Source: Ochotona curzoniae
Lineage: Eukaryota > Chordata > Mammalia > Lagomorpha > Ochotonidae
DNA: 64,000 nucleotides
NCBI RefSeq assembly: GCF_017591425.1
Contig: NW_024464918.1
Coordinates: forward strand, 10,972,001 to 11,036,000
Reading direction: 5' to 3'
Below the pieces are notes generated by a model, which had not been told where the DNA came from, did not search any database, and saw only the letters and a list, made by a program, of their open reading frames with translations. This document shows positions 1-9,995 of the stretch, piece by piece. Within the stretch, counting starts at the first letter, position 1. Every line of letters begins with the position of its first letter. The translations under genes were made by a program, and so were the position numbers.

Positions 1-554
1 AATGGGTAAGAAATTCTGTAAAGGATGGGCCTTTCCAAGAAACAGTCATTACTTTTGTTAATGGTATGTGGCTTTAGTTTTTTATAAAAGAAAGCAGTAA
101 AATTGTGTTGTCATCCTTGGGTGAAGACTGGAGGTAGATATGTCAAAAAACAATTTACATCTTTTAAACAGATTTATTTTAGTAGATTTGATGTCATTTG
201 CATAAGAGGATGTTTAGCATTTCATAGGCATTAAAGTTTGCAAATGGCATCTATAAGAAAGATCAGTTTGATATGGAGACAAATAGTGGGTTTTTTTGGT
301 TGTTGCTAGAGTAAAGGCAATTGATTTTGATTGCTTCCAACATGATTTCACTCCAAATCATGAAGTGAGAGTGATGAAAAGGGAGAGGTTGGAGGACTGA
401 AGCAGCACAGTGCTAATTGGATTAGTGAAATACAGACATTTGAAGAGATAATCTTATGCTTAAAGTGAGAACAGTGGACCCAATTGTGTTTTATTCCAAC
501 CAGGTTGTGTTGTTTGAAGGCATGTAAAAAGGAGAAAAGAGTATTGGAGTTTGT
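1..554. other. No gene seen; unassigned AT-rich sequence
   Basis: Stops are frequent in all frames. I recognise no repeat family, RNA gene or regulatory motif here. Confidence 0.6.
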
Positions 555-640
555 TTTAAAAGGTGTGTTTATTTAATTAAAAGTGTTGCAGAGAGAAAGT
601 GAGAGAAAAAGAGAGATCTGATAGTTCTTTCTCTCAAAAT
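555..640 (-). mobile_element. CSINE 3'-end fragment
   Basis: A TTTATTTAATTAAAAG start runs into a purine block (GCAGAGAGAAAGTGAGAGAAA) and GAGATCTGAT. Together they read as the reverse complement of the CSINE tail (CTCTCTCTCT then AATAAATAAA). Only the 3' end is present, as expected for a 5'-truncated insertion. Confidence 0.45.
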
Positions 641-1330
641 ATCTTCTATTTAATGGTTCGATCTACATTAAAAGAAACATGTATTATGGCAGAGAATATT
701 TTGAAATTTATATGTAACTGTACATAATATTCGTTTTTCAAGAAAATTTGAAGACCCCTTCTTGCATTTCATAGCTCAATCGTTGTATGTTTTTTCATGT
801 CTTAACTATTGTTTATCCTGTGCAGAAGTTATTTTCCCTTTCAGATCCCATATTTTGCATCTTTAAGAATGTCCTGTTTTTCTTTTTTTATAATCTTGAC
901 TTTCTATGTGTTTTCCTTCGATGTTTGAGCTTTGGCTTTTATGAACTTATAAATCTTTGTAAAAAGCTCTTCTCATGTTGATGTTTCTTGCATTGATATT
1001 AATAGGCATTTCACTATCATTATATAGCACATAAAGTTTAATGGCTTGGAGATTATATTAATTATGAATTTTTACATTGTATGAATGTTAGATGGTATTT
1101 TCTCTGGTTACTTTAAATGGAGGCTATCAATGATAATATAATAGATAAAATTTGACTGTAACATTTCCAGTAAGAAATGGTGAATATGCTACAGTTTAGG
1201 TTATGCCAACATTCTTTATTTTATGAATATTCTAGTTATTAAAGCTTGCAAGCACAGTAACTGGGTTGTTTTTATTTTTATTTTTTGACTGACTTTAAAT
1301 ATACACTTAGTACTAAATTTTAAAAAACAG
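641..1330. other. No gene seen; unassigned AT-rich sequence
   Basis: The longest open frame (787-981, 64 codons) is Phe/Leu/Cys-rich and comes from T-rich DNA. It is the composition expected of a chance frame, not of a protein. Confidence 0.6.
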
Positions 1331-1621
1331 TATTTATTTTATTTAATGAATGAGAATGTTAGAAAAGGAGAGATCTTTCATCCACTTACTCACAACCCAA
1401 ATGACTGCAGTGGCATAGAGCTGGCCCAGAGTCAGTAATTTCATCTTAATTTCCCTTAAGGGTTCAGGGACCAGAGGAATTTTGCCATCTTCTGTTGCTT
1501 TCTCAAGCATACCAGCAGGGAGTTGGATTGTATTGGAATATCTGGCACTTGAACCAGTCTCCTAATGGTATGCCACCTTTGCAGGTGTTTGTCAAACCCA
1601 TTACACCACAATGCTGGCCCC
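1331..1621 (-). mobile_element. Old, diverged CSINE
   Basis: The plus strand shows the antisense CSINE order: TTTATTTTATTTAATG tail, GAGAGATCTTTCATCC, AGAGCTGGCCCAGAGTC, CAGCAGGGAGTTGGATTG, then ACACCACAATGCTGGCCCC, which is the tRNA-like head. It is full length but heavily mutated. The two overlapping open frames across it, one on each strand, are by-products. Confidence 0.75.
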
Positions 1622-2532
1622 ATATTTTTGATAGGAAGTTTTCTTTCATGAATTACCTTAAGAGAGAGATGCTCATTATCATTAGAATTTGGATGCATGC
1701 AGTTAAATGTTAAAGTGTAAATGAGTGAGATATCTTTTGTGATTATTTTGTCTATTGCTGTTAGAACTTTTGTAAAATCCATTAATGATGTGTGTTTTGA
1801 GTGGAGATCAGATTCTTGAAAGGATATTTAAATACTTTTATGTGTATAGTATAGGTGGATTTCATTTCGAAAGTGTGTGACATATGATCAACAAGACATG
1901 CTGCTCTCTGGCTTATTTGCATTAAACTGCCTTATGGGATTCTTATAATGTACACTGAGCTAATTTTTCCAATGACATGATAAGCTTATTGAGCAACTGA
2001 CATATGGAAAATCAGTATAACATTATTTTTAAGTCTACAAGTGAGATGCATATTACCATGTTAATCTATACCTTCAGGGTGAGGTCATTATCAGTAAGCT
2101 ACCTGAGGTTGTTTTTTTCTGTTTCTGACTACTGCTGGTGTCCATTGTTTCCCCAAACCCTGGAGAATAGTTCACTGTTCTGAATATGAATTACTCTCCT
2201 GTCAGGATATAAATAAGTATTCAAGGAAAAATGCTAATTAAAACAAATTTGGTTGTTCAAGTAATGCATTATTCAAGAAAAATCTCTAAGATTTAAAGTT
2301 ACTTTTCTTTATTATGTTTAACAGTCCTCATGACCTTGTGTTATTAGAATTAACAAGTGATTAATCAAAAAACAACAAATTTAGAAGTATTTAGATTTAA
2401 TATCTTTGCTCATAAAAGTTCTTTGGAGGTAAATCCAGATATAGCGAGACATTTTAAATATTTATTATTTTGCAAAACCTAATGGTAATGCTCTCTTCTT
2501 TGACTCAATGCAACCATTATTTAAATATATTT
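1622..2532. other. No gene seen; unassigned AT-rich sequence
   Basis: No open frame of note and no recognised repeat between two old CSINE copies. Confidence 0.55.
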
Positions 2533-3204
2533 TAAAAAGATGTTTTATGTGTTTGGAGAGCAGAGAGAGAGGGAGAGATAAGGTGGGGGGTGGAGAGTTA
2601 AACAGTGTCCTCTTTAAGGCCGTGAGCGGTAGTCTAACAACAGCTAAATGTCCTTTCCTTGCATGTGCCAGGATCCACTATTGGTGCCAGTTCTGATCCC
2701 AGAGACCCCACTTCCCATCCAGTTTCCTTTGTGTGGTCTGGGAAAGCAGTCGAGGATGGCCCAAAGCCTTGGGACTGTGTGGTGACCAGGGAAGATGCTC
2801 TTGGCTTCTGGCCTTGGATAGGCACAGTACTGGCCACTGTGGCCACTTAGGGAGCGAATCATTGGACGGAAGATCTTCCTGTGTCTCCCTTCTCTGTATA
2901 TCTGACTTTTTAATGAAAATAAAAAATAAAACTTTAAAAAAAATGTGTTATCTTCCATCTGCTGGTACTCCCTCAAATAGCTGCAAAACTTCCTGCCCAG
3001 GTCAGAGCCAGTGCCCAGGAGCTCAGTCCTGGTTTTCCATTTAGGTGACAGGGGTGCAAGTATTTGATCATTGTCTGTTGCCTTCCCCGGCACATTAGTA
3101 GGAAGCTGGAAGTGGGGAGCAACCAATACTTGATACAGAATTCTTCTGTGGGATGCTGGCTTTAGAAGCAGTGGCTTAACCCACTATGCTGCAATGCTGG
3201 CCCC
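2533..3204 (-). mobile_element. Old CSINE split by a CSINE insertion
   Basis: The antisense tail and purine tract lie at about 2533-2615 (GCAGAGAGAGAGGGAGAGA). The body resumes at about 2944 (TCTTCCATCTGCTGG) and runs to the tRNA-like head ending TGCAATGCTGGCCCC at 3204. The 330 bp between the halves is a second CSINE in the opposite orientation. The older, rabbit-like wording of the outer copy and its higher divergence fit an earlier insertion. Confidence 0.7.
2616..2943 (+). mobile_element. CSINE inserted inside an older CSINE
   Basis: The sense head is degraded (AAGGCCGTGAGCGGTAGTC). The body is typical: GTGTGGTCTGGGAAAGCAGT, CGAGGATGGCCCAAAGCC and GGACGGAAGATCTTCC. The tail is TGAAAATAAAAAATAAAAC plus oligo(A). 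Flanks GTGTCCTCTT and GTGTTATCTT may be a decayed target-site duplication. Open frames of 63-160 codons on both strands come from this GC-richer body. Confidence 0.8.
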
Positions 3205-4144
3205 TGTTAATTTGTCTTATTATGGCAGTGTTTTATGCTTATTTTTGTTATGGCATGCATTAAAGCTGAAATAATTTGTTCCTGAAACAGTTTATGTAAC
3301 AGAAAACCTAGTATACTACTTTATACTCAGTGCCTGTTGAAAGCTCCCTTAACCGTGGAAAGTGATTTTAATGAAGAATCAATTTTATTTTGATTCACTG
3401 CAATTTCTACAAATAATCTCATATTCTGTGGAAATCTGCAGGGGAGTATTCAAGGTTTTCCTTTGTTTATATGCAACACATTGTTTGTCTTTGCAGTCCA
3501 TTTTCAAGTTCATTTGAAGATAGTCTAGTTTAATTAACGTGTGAGAAATAATCAATTCAGATTGCAAAATTGGATAAAAATGTGTCAACCTGGCTGACCT
3601 TGTTGATTTGATGTTAAAATATTTGTAGTTAAGATCTAATGCTGGTAGCGTTCTTTATAGAATGGAACCAATAAAAGTATGTGAAAAGGTATATTATTCT
3701 CTGATTTGTATTTAATTTTCTGAATAATAGACCTATAGCCTTTTGAAATAATATCCAGTGAAAATCGAAAGTATATATACTGTTTAATTTGAGAATAATT
3801 CAAACTTTTCATTAGCAATCTGATTCATGATTTTTTTTTCCTGACAATGGACATTTTAGGATTATATAGGCCTTTTAAAATTATTTCAATGACATTCTCG
3901 TTAGTGATAAAATATTTCAATTCCCCAGAAAGTGAAAAACAAAGGTGATGTTTTAATATAAAAATTAGTTTTATGTTATTGATCTTACCATTTTAAAGTT
4001 GATTTCCTTTCTTCTTTCAAACCCCATGCAGTTACAGCTTAGTGAAATATGGATTATTTCAGGATAAAAAAATCATAAAATTGTTTATTTTAATGTCAAA
4101 ATCTGGAAGGCACAGTAGAGGAAAAATATTTTCTTTCTAATCTT
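3205..4144. other. No gene seen; unassigned AT-rich sequence
   Basis: AT-rich, with short chance frames at 3385-3588 and 3636-3818 on the minus strand. I recognise no repeat family or RNA gene. Confidence 0.55.
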
Positions 4145-4298
4145 TTTTTAAGATTTATTAATTTTTATTGGAAAGGTAGATTCACAGAGAGAAGGAGAGA
4201 CAGAAAAATCTTTTGTCCAATGGTTCACTCCCAAAGGGGCTGCAAGGACTGGAGTTGAGCTGATCCAGAACCAGAAGCCAGGAACTTGTTCCAGGTCT

Positions 4299-4711
4299 TG
4301 TGGGCAATCATCCTAGGTCACTGCCTACTACCTGGTGGTCGTGGCTTAGAGCTTACCTCTGCCTGGCCTGAGGCACAGCTTCCAGACCTGACTGTGGAGT
4401 GTGACTTCTGACATGGCTGGAAGGTCAAGGGCAATACACGTGGAGCATGACCTCTGACATGCCTGGAAGGTCAAGGGAAGTAGTTCTGTTGGACAGCCAA
4501 TTACAGTGCCTTTGGTGGGTGGGTGGCTTGCAGGAAGATGCCCTCCTGCCTTTCCCCTTCTTAACCTTTAGAACCTTCAACTTGTACATAATAAAGCAGA
4601 CATTCCTTACCGGCTTGTCTCTGGGGGTTCCTATGGCCAAAGAACACTGAAGAACAACATTGCCTCATGTTTAATGACCCTGGGGCCTGCTGGAAGGTTT
4701 AACCCCAGAGA
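4299..4711 (+). mobile_element. Probable solo LTR of an endogenous retrovirus
   Basis: A block of about 413 bp sits inside an old CSINE and is flanked by the 6-bp repeat AGGTCT (4293-4298 and 4712-4717), as expected for an LTR target-site duplication. It starts TGTGGG. It contains a 37-bp near-direct repeat (4395-4431 and 4441-4477, 33 of 37 identical) like U3 enhancer repeats. A canonical AATAAA polyadenylation signal lies at 4590-4595, about 120 bp from the end. The 3' boundary reads GAGA rather than CA, which weakens the exact edge. No gag, pol or env sequence is present. Confidence 0.6.
4395..4477 (+). repeat. 37-bp tandem direct repeat within the LTR
   Basis: The units are 4395-4431 and 4441-4477, separated by 9 bp. 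They share CTGACATG and CTGGAAGGTCAAGGG and differ at four positions. The placement upstream of AATAAA resembles a duplicated U3 element. Confidence 0.8.
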
Positions 4712-4885
4712 AGGTCTCCCTTGTGGTTACATGGTCCCAAGGATTTAGGCCATCCTTGACTGCTTTCCCAGGGCACAATTAGGGAGCTGGATGGCAAGTG
4801 GAATAGCTGGGACACAAAGCAACACCCATATGGTATACCAGCATGTACAAGATGAGGATTTAGCCACTAAGCTATCGTGCTAGGC

Positions 4886-5640
4886 CCTCCTTTTATTCTT
4901 TTAGCTTCTGTACTGTGACTGTGTAAGAGAGCATAAATTTACAAGAGAAAAACAAACACTTTTTTTTAATATGAAGTTCATGTGCAAACAATTGAGGTCA
5001 CCAAGGAGAGGCTACACTTGAGCAAGTTTAATGAGGAGTGAAATGCTGTAGAAAAATGTAATAGAATAGAAAAAATCCATGAGCTAAGTGTGATAAATTG
5101 TGGGAAATTTAACAAGGCTTATTCATTGAGCTTCCTCTTGGAATCTGTCGTTGGATATAACTAGTTTGTTTTCCTCTGAGCACAGAAAAGATCTCTGTCG
5201 CATGCAGATGTCATATCTTGGGGTAGCAATCATGAGCATCATTCTGCTATCTGAAAGGTTCATCCAAAAATTTTGTAATTCAGAAGCTGAATTGATTAAT
5301 TTTCTTTTATTCCATTCAACTAGTTTGCCAGGCATGGAAGCAGCTCTATTCAGTTGAACCATTGTGTTTCATTTTAGGAGGTAATTGTATCGATGGCAAC
5401 AGGCAAATACCTAAGTAAGATTTGTGTATGGAGTGAGCAATTAGGCATTTAATTAAGGAATAATAAAGGAAAGCAAAGCTGTCTGAAGGTAATAAAAAAC
5501 AAAGATTAATGATCAGAGGAGCTTCTGAATTCTGATTTGAGATTTCTGTTTATTGAACTTGAAGCACCTTTGATTGTTAGAATGGAGGTGCAGTGGTTGC
5601 ATGTTGCATTTTCTTGCTTGCCATTTAAATATCTCTCTAA
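4886..5640. other. No gene seen; unassigned sequence
   Basis: Overlapping antiparallel open frames at 5123-5362 (minus) and 5151-5357 (plus) are short and show no family resemblance. No repeat recognised. Confidence 0.5.
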
Positions 5641-5957
5641 CATGTATTTATTTATTTATTAATTTATTTATAGGACAGAGTTACACAAAGAGAAAGAAAT
5701 TTTTTCATCTGCTGGTTTACTCCCTACATGGCCACAATTGTCAGGGCTGATCTGCGCTAAAACCAGAAGCCAGGAACTTCACCTGGGTCTCCCATGTGGG
5801 TGCTGAGGAGGAATCACTTCAGCTGTGTTCTGTTACTTTTTCAAATGCGTAAGCAGGGAGCTGGAATGGAAGTGGAGCAGCTAGAATTCCCATCAGCACC
5901 CATTGGAGATACAGAGGCTACACGGGGTGACTGTACCTGCTATGCCAAACGTTGGCC
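5641..5957 (-). mobile_element. Old CSINE
   Basis: It begins with a TTTA-rich tail (TTTATTTATTTATTAATTTA). The body shows AGAGTTACACAAAGAG, ATCTGCTGGTTTACTCCC, AACCAGAAGCCAGGAAC, GGTCTCCCATGTGGGTG and AAGCAGGGAGCTGGAATGG. It ends in the degenerate head TGCCAAACGTTGGCC. It is full length and older than the copies with perfect duplications. Confidence 0.8.
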
Positions 5958-6404
5958 TCACAGTTTGAGTATCTCTGATGTTGTTCTTTGATGTTTCAGA
6001 GAATACTTTGAGTGGCACACATAGCAGAGGCCTGAAGGATGTTAATACAGGAACTGTTATGGTTTAGATCATGGCAGTCCTCCAGCCTGCTGGGTTGCAA
6101 GAAAGGGCGCTCTTAGTTCTCAGTGATCCCAAATCAAAAGAGAGAAAAATTGAGAATAGTAAGATGAAGAGCTGTTGTCACATAGGAAGAAAATACAGCA
6201 ATTTAGGATATAACGCACCTTGTAAATAAATAACAAAGCCTTAAAGATAATGAGTAGGATCAGAATTTAATATTTATCAAGGTTGCCATACAGAGATGGA
6301 GTCTGAAGGGTATGAAAGTAATCTCTGAAATGAAATAAAAAGTGTTTTCACATGATGTATCTGATGATGTTAACGTTGAAAGTGTGTGCTCCCTGGCATT
6401 TGAG

Positions 6405-7026
6405 GATGTGGTCAATGTGCTGTTGATGCCACCCACATCTCAAGTTGGAGTGCCTGGGTTTGGGACTTGTCCCTGCTTCCATGCTACTTCCTACTCGTGT
6501 GCACTTTGGCAGCCAGGAAAGAATGGTGGCCCAAGTACTTTTTTTTTTTTAAGATTTATTTATTTTTATTACAAAGTTAGATATATAGAGAGGAGGAGAG
6601 ACAGAGAGGAAAATCTTCCGTCAGATGATTCACTAACCAAGTGAGCACAATGGCCAGTGCTGTGCCAATCCGAAGCCAGGAGCCAGGAACCTCTTCCAGG
6701 TCTCCCATGCAGGTGCAGGGTCTCAAGGCTTTGGGCCGACCTCGACTGCCTTCCCAGGCCGTGAGCAGGGAGCTGGACGGGAAGTGGAGCTGCCGGGATT
6801 AGAACCGGCGCCCATATGGGATCCCAGCGCATTCAAGGTGAGGACTTTAGCCGCTAGGCCAAGCCACCGGTCCCCTAAGTACTTCTGTCTTTGCCATGTA
6901 CGTGAGAGACATGACTGAGTTCCAGGCTCATCATGTGTGCCTGGTCCAACTCTGGCTGTTAGGAATGGTCAACTGGCTAGATCTGTATTTGTTTCTCTCT
7001 TTCAAATAAAACAAAGATAAGTAAAT
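6405..7026 (+). mobile_element. Old CSINE split by a younger CSINE
   Basis: The 5' half is at about 6405-6540 (ATGCCACCCACATCTC, GGAGTGCCTGGGTTTGGG). The 3' half is at 6877-7026 (GAGAGACATGACTGAGTTCC, GGCTAGATCTG, CTCTCTTTCAAATAAAAC). The break carries the 8-bp duplication AAGTACTT (6533-6540 and 6877-6884) produced by the inner insertion. Confidence 0.7.
6541..6876 (-). mobile_element. Young CSINE inserted in an older CSINE
   Basis: Oligo(T) and AAGATTTATTTATTTTTATT open the antisense copy. The body is intact (GGATATA-like tail, TCTTCCGTCAGATGATTCAC, GAAGCCAGGAGCCAGGAACC, GGGAGCTGGACGGG, GGGATTAGAACCGGCGCCC with the B-box complement) and the head ends TTTAGCCGCTAGGCCAAGCC. It is bounded by AAGTACTT on both sides. 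Confidence 0.88.
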
Positions 7027-7244
7027 GAAGATTATCTCTGTACATATTTAGACTCTCCTGTGGATGTTAAGGAAAGGTAACTTTGGCTAAGTTTTTGGGA
7101 ATGTAAGTTAATGCGATAACCATGGGTATGTAAGTTCATAAGGAAAATGAATATTGGACTGCTATGTGATATAGTAGCCTCACTTCTGTGTAGTGTAATT
7201 CGGACCTCAAAAGAAATATCTGCACTCTAGTGTTCATTTCAATA

Positions 7245-7570
7245 TCATTCATAAATAGCCTGGCTAATCCTCCACTTTCACCTCCAAGTGCGGCATCCCA
7301 TTGGGTGTTGATTCTAGTTCCAACTGCTCCACTTCTCACCCTGCTCCCTGATTATGGTCTTGGTAAGAATGGAACATGGCTCAAGACTTTGGGACCCTGC
7401 ACCTGTGAGGGGGACCAGAAAGAAGCTCCTGGCTCATGGCTTTCAATTGGCTCAGCTTCGGCTATTGCAGCCATTTGGAGAGTGAACCGCAAATGGAAGA
7501 TCTTTCTCTCTGTATCTCCTTCTCTTTGTAAATCTGTGTTTCCAATAAAAATAAATAAAATAATAAAAAA
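7245..7570 (+). mobile_element. CSINE, intermediate age
   Basis: Sense order: AATAGCCTGGCTAATCC head, GCATCCCATTGGGTG, GATTCTAGTTCC, CCTGCACCTGTGAGGGGGAC, AGCTCCTGGCTCATGGC, CCATTTGGAGAGTGAACC, then TTCCAATAAAAATAAATAAA. The 122-codon frame through it is SINE-derived. Confidence 0.8.
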
Positions 7571-7719
7571 GGAAGAAAAGTGGAATACTTTTTTTTAAAA
7601 AAAAGGAAAAACAAATACCACCATTTGCAACAATATAAGCAAAACTAGGGGACTTATTAAAGTGAAATAATTCAGAGAAAACAAATGATGAATGATTCAC
7701 TTAAATATGGAGTTCAAAA

Positions 7720-8032
7720 TTTTTAAGACCAGCCATGTGTTTGATCTACTGGTTAAGACACTGGTTGGAATGTTTTAATTCTCATATGAGTGGCTAAATT
7801 CAAGTCCCAGCTCTGCACCCGATTCTAGCTTCCTCTTAACATTTATTTTCTCCCCAAGGATGCAGGTGAAGGCTTATTTAGTTGGATTCCTCATATTCAT
7901 GTGCTATCTGGCTTTGACCTGGCCCAGTTGCAGCTACTAAAGACACTTTGGAGAGTGAACTAGCAGATGGCAGCTCTCTCTGCCTGTCTAACTGATCTGT
8001 TTCTTTCTCTATATTTCAAGTAAAAAAAAAAG
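7720..8032 (+). mobile_element. Old CSINE
   Basis: Recognised by ACTGGTTAAGACACTGG (head), TTCAAGTCCCAGCTCTGC (B-box region), TTGGAGAGTGAACTAGCAGA, CTCTCTGCCTGTCTAAC and a final A10 run. It is strongly diverged in the middle. Confidence 0.65.
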
Positions 8033-8714
8033 CTCATAGAAGCTGAAAACATTTCATTTGATTGTACACTTTGTTCAAGTTTATATTTATGTTTTCTAAT
8101 ATTAAACATCTGGTAAAGGTAATAGGATTGTGTTTCTAGTAAATCTTAGTAGAAAAATTCTGTTCATATTATATTTAATACTGCCGTTTCTGAGGACGTA
8201 CCTGTTTTGACTTAGCAAGAATTCCCAAAGTAGTTCCTGAAGTAGCCTTAATTATTAAGGATATGCAAGCACATATGTAAATAAGCTTTTAATTATGCAT
8301 ATAACTGCTCATTTCTCTCTACATGATTTTGAATAGTAAGAGATTTTAAAGATGAATTTGGTACTTCTTCCTAGAGTTATAAAAATTTTACTGACACAAC
8401 ACACACAAGTACATACATATTCAAACATGTACATACTTGCATATATGTAAAAATAGAGATCTCGTAGCATTCATTTAAAAATTTTAACCATAATCTATAA
8501 AACATATAAACTCATGGCTTTTTAGCTACTTTGCATTTGAGTTTTGTTTAGGGTGACTAAGTCAAGTCAAAGTTACTTAATAGGGGAGCAAGTTCTTTTT
8601 GCCAAAATTTATATAGAAATCTTTTAGGATTTTATGTTGCCCTTTTACAGCATATATCTATGTCTAGGTGAGGGATTAGGGAAAGCTCCAGTAGCTCATA
8701 GTGTCTGCAGAGCA
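8033..8714. other. No gene seen; AT-rich
   Basis: AT-rich sequence with short CA/AT alternations near 8400-8450. Nothing coding is seen before the L1 remnant begins. Confidence 0.5.
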
Positions 8715-9710
8715 CATTTGAATTTTGGCCTTCTTTTGAAAAATGCCTACTCATTTCTTTCATCCATTTCTTCACAGTGCTGTTTGTTTTGCTGTTGTTG
8801 AGTTTCTGAGGTTCTTTGTACATTCTGGATATTGGTCCCCTGTCTGTTGTGTAGTGTGAAAAGATTTTCTCCCATTATAATCACTTTGTTGTTCATTCCC
8901 TTTCTGTACAGAAGGTTCTTAATTTGATGTAGTTCCATTTGTTTATTTTAGCTTTGACTGCCTGTGCTTTTGATGACTTTTCTAACAGTCTTTACCAATG
9001 CATATATCTTATAGAGTACTTCCTACCTTCCTCTAAAAATTTTATGGTTTATGGGTGCAGATTTAGAAACTTGATCCACATAAAGCTATTTTTTGTATAA
9101 GATGAGAAATGGGAATCTTGCTTCTGCAGGCTGCTAGGCAACTGTCACAACAGCATTTGTTGAAAAGACCATCATTTTCCCATTGGTTATTTCCAGTTTA
9201 CTTGTCAAAGATTAATTAGCTGGGCCTGCATGGTGGCCTAGCGGCTAAAATCCTCGCCTTGTGCACCTGGGATCCCATATGGGCGCCAGTTCTAATCCCT
9301 GCGGCTCCCATTCCCATCCAGCTCCTTGCTTGTGGCCTGGGAAGGCAGTCGAGGTCGGCCCAAAGCCTTGGGAACCTGCACTTGCATGGGAGACCTGGAG
9401 GAAGTTTCTGGCTCCTGGCTTCGGATTGGCGCAGCACCAGCCATTGCTCTCACTTGGTTAGTGAATCATCGGATGAGGGATCTTCCTCTCTGTCTCTCTC
9501 CTCTCTGTATATCTGACTTTGTAATAAAAATAAATAAATACTAAAAAAAAAAAAAACGCAAACAAAGATTAACTAGCTATACATGTATGGGCTCTTTTCT
9601 GGGCTTTCTATTTTGTTTCATTGATCTTCTGTTTGTGTACTATTACCAGACGCTTTTGATTATCACTGCTCAGTAGTATGTCTTGAGGTCCAAGTTGGGA
9701 AATCCCTGAA
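8715..9710 (-). mobile_element. L1 ORF2 3' remnant, split by a young CSINE
   Basis: Minus-strand translation gives ORF2-like pieces: MKEMSRHFSKEGQ resembles the DLNRHFSKED stretch, and the 8747-8938 region resembles the WDLMKLKSFCTAK...EWEKIF stretch of L1 ORF2. The plus strand shows common antisense L1 wording (CTGGATATTGGTCCCCTGTC). It is 5'-truncated and full of stops. A CSINE at 9221-9562 interrupts it, and the L1 resumes at about 9578 (ATACATGTATGGGCTCTTTT). Confidence 0.8.
9221..9562 (+). mobile_element. Young CSINE with target-site duplication, inside L1
   Basis: Complete sense copy: GGGCCTGCATGGTGGCCTAG head, GTTCTAATCC B-box, GGGAAGGCAGTCGAGGTCG, GGCTTCGGATTGGCGCAGC, CTCTCTGTATATCTGACTTT, AATAAATAAATAC, A14. 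Target-site duplication CAAAGATTAATTAGC (9206-9220) and CAAAGATTAACTAGC (9563-9577) match at 14 of 15 bases. Open frames of 66-85 codons are internal to the SINE. Confidence 0.92.
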
Positions 9711-9748
9711 CCCAACTGTGAATTGAGCCCGTGTGATTTCTTAGAACA

Positions 9749-9770
9749 GTGTGTGTGTGTGTGTGTGTGT
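9749..9770. repeat. (TG)n microsatellite
   Basis: An uninterrupted TG run of about 11 units. Confidence 0.95.
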
Positions 9771-9889
9771 AAAACATGTATGAAACACGAGAGTTAAGAA
9801 AGTAAGACTTCTTATTAGACTTTGAATATCACCTTCTGATTATGTTAACTTTTACTTCAGTGTTCTTAAAAATCTTTCTTTCTGATATA

Positions 9890-9995
9890 TTTGAAAGATT
9901 TAGAGCTAATAGCTGATATTTTGAACTTACACATATGTATGGGGTACCATGTGTTGCCTCTTTCCATGTATGTTCTAACATCCAATCAGGGTAAA
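9890..9995 (-). mobile_element. Possible L1 3'-UTR fragment
   Basis: ACACATATGTATGGGGTACC and CATCCAATCAGGGTAAAC resemble antisense L1M 3'-UTR wording (TGTGTAATGATCAAATCAGGGTAA type). Short and diverged. Confidence 0.4.

Larger units (their letters stand above)
4145..4885 (-). mobile_element. Old CSINE interrupted by an LTR-like insert
   Basis: The 3' part is at 4145-4298 (AAGATTTATTAATTTTTATTGG, CACAGAGAGAAGGAGAGAC, GAAGCCAGGAAC). The 5' part is at about 4712-4885 (GGTCCCAAGGATTTAGGCC, GACTGCTTTCCCAGGG, GGGAGCTGGAT, GCTATCGTGCTAGGCCC). The break falls inside the conserved CCAGGTCTCCC...GGGTGCAGGGTCCC stretch, so about 410 bp was inserted later. Confidence 0.75.

Noticed and set aside
2644..3126. 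160-codon minus-strand frame, the longest in the window
   Set aside because: It lies within the nested CSINE pair at 2533-3204 and translates SINE sequence.
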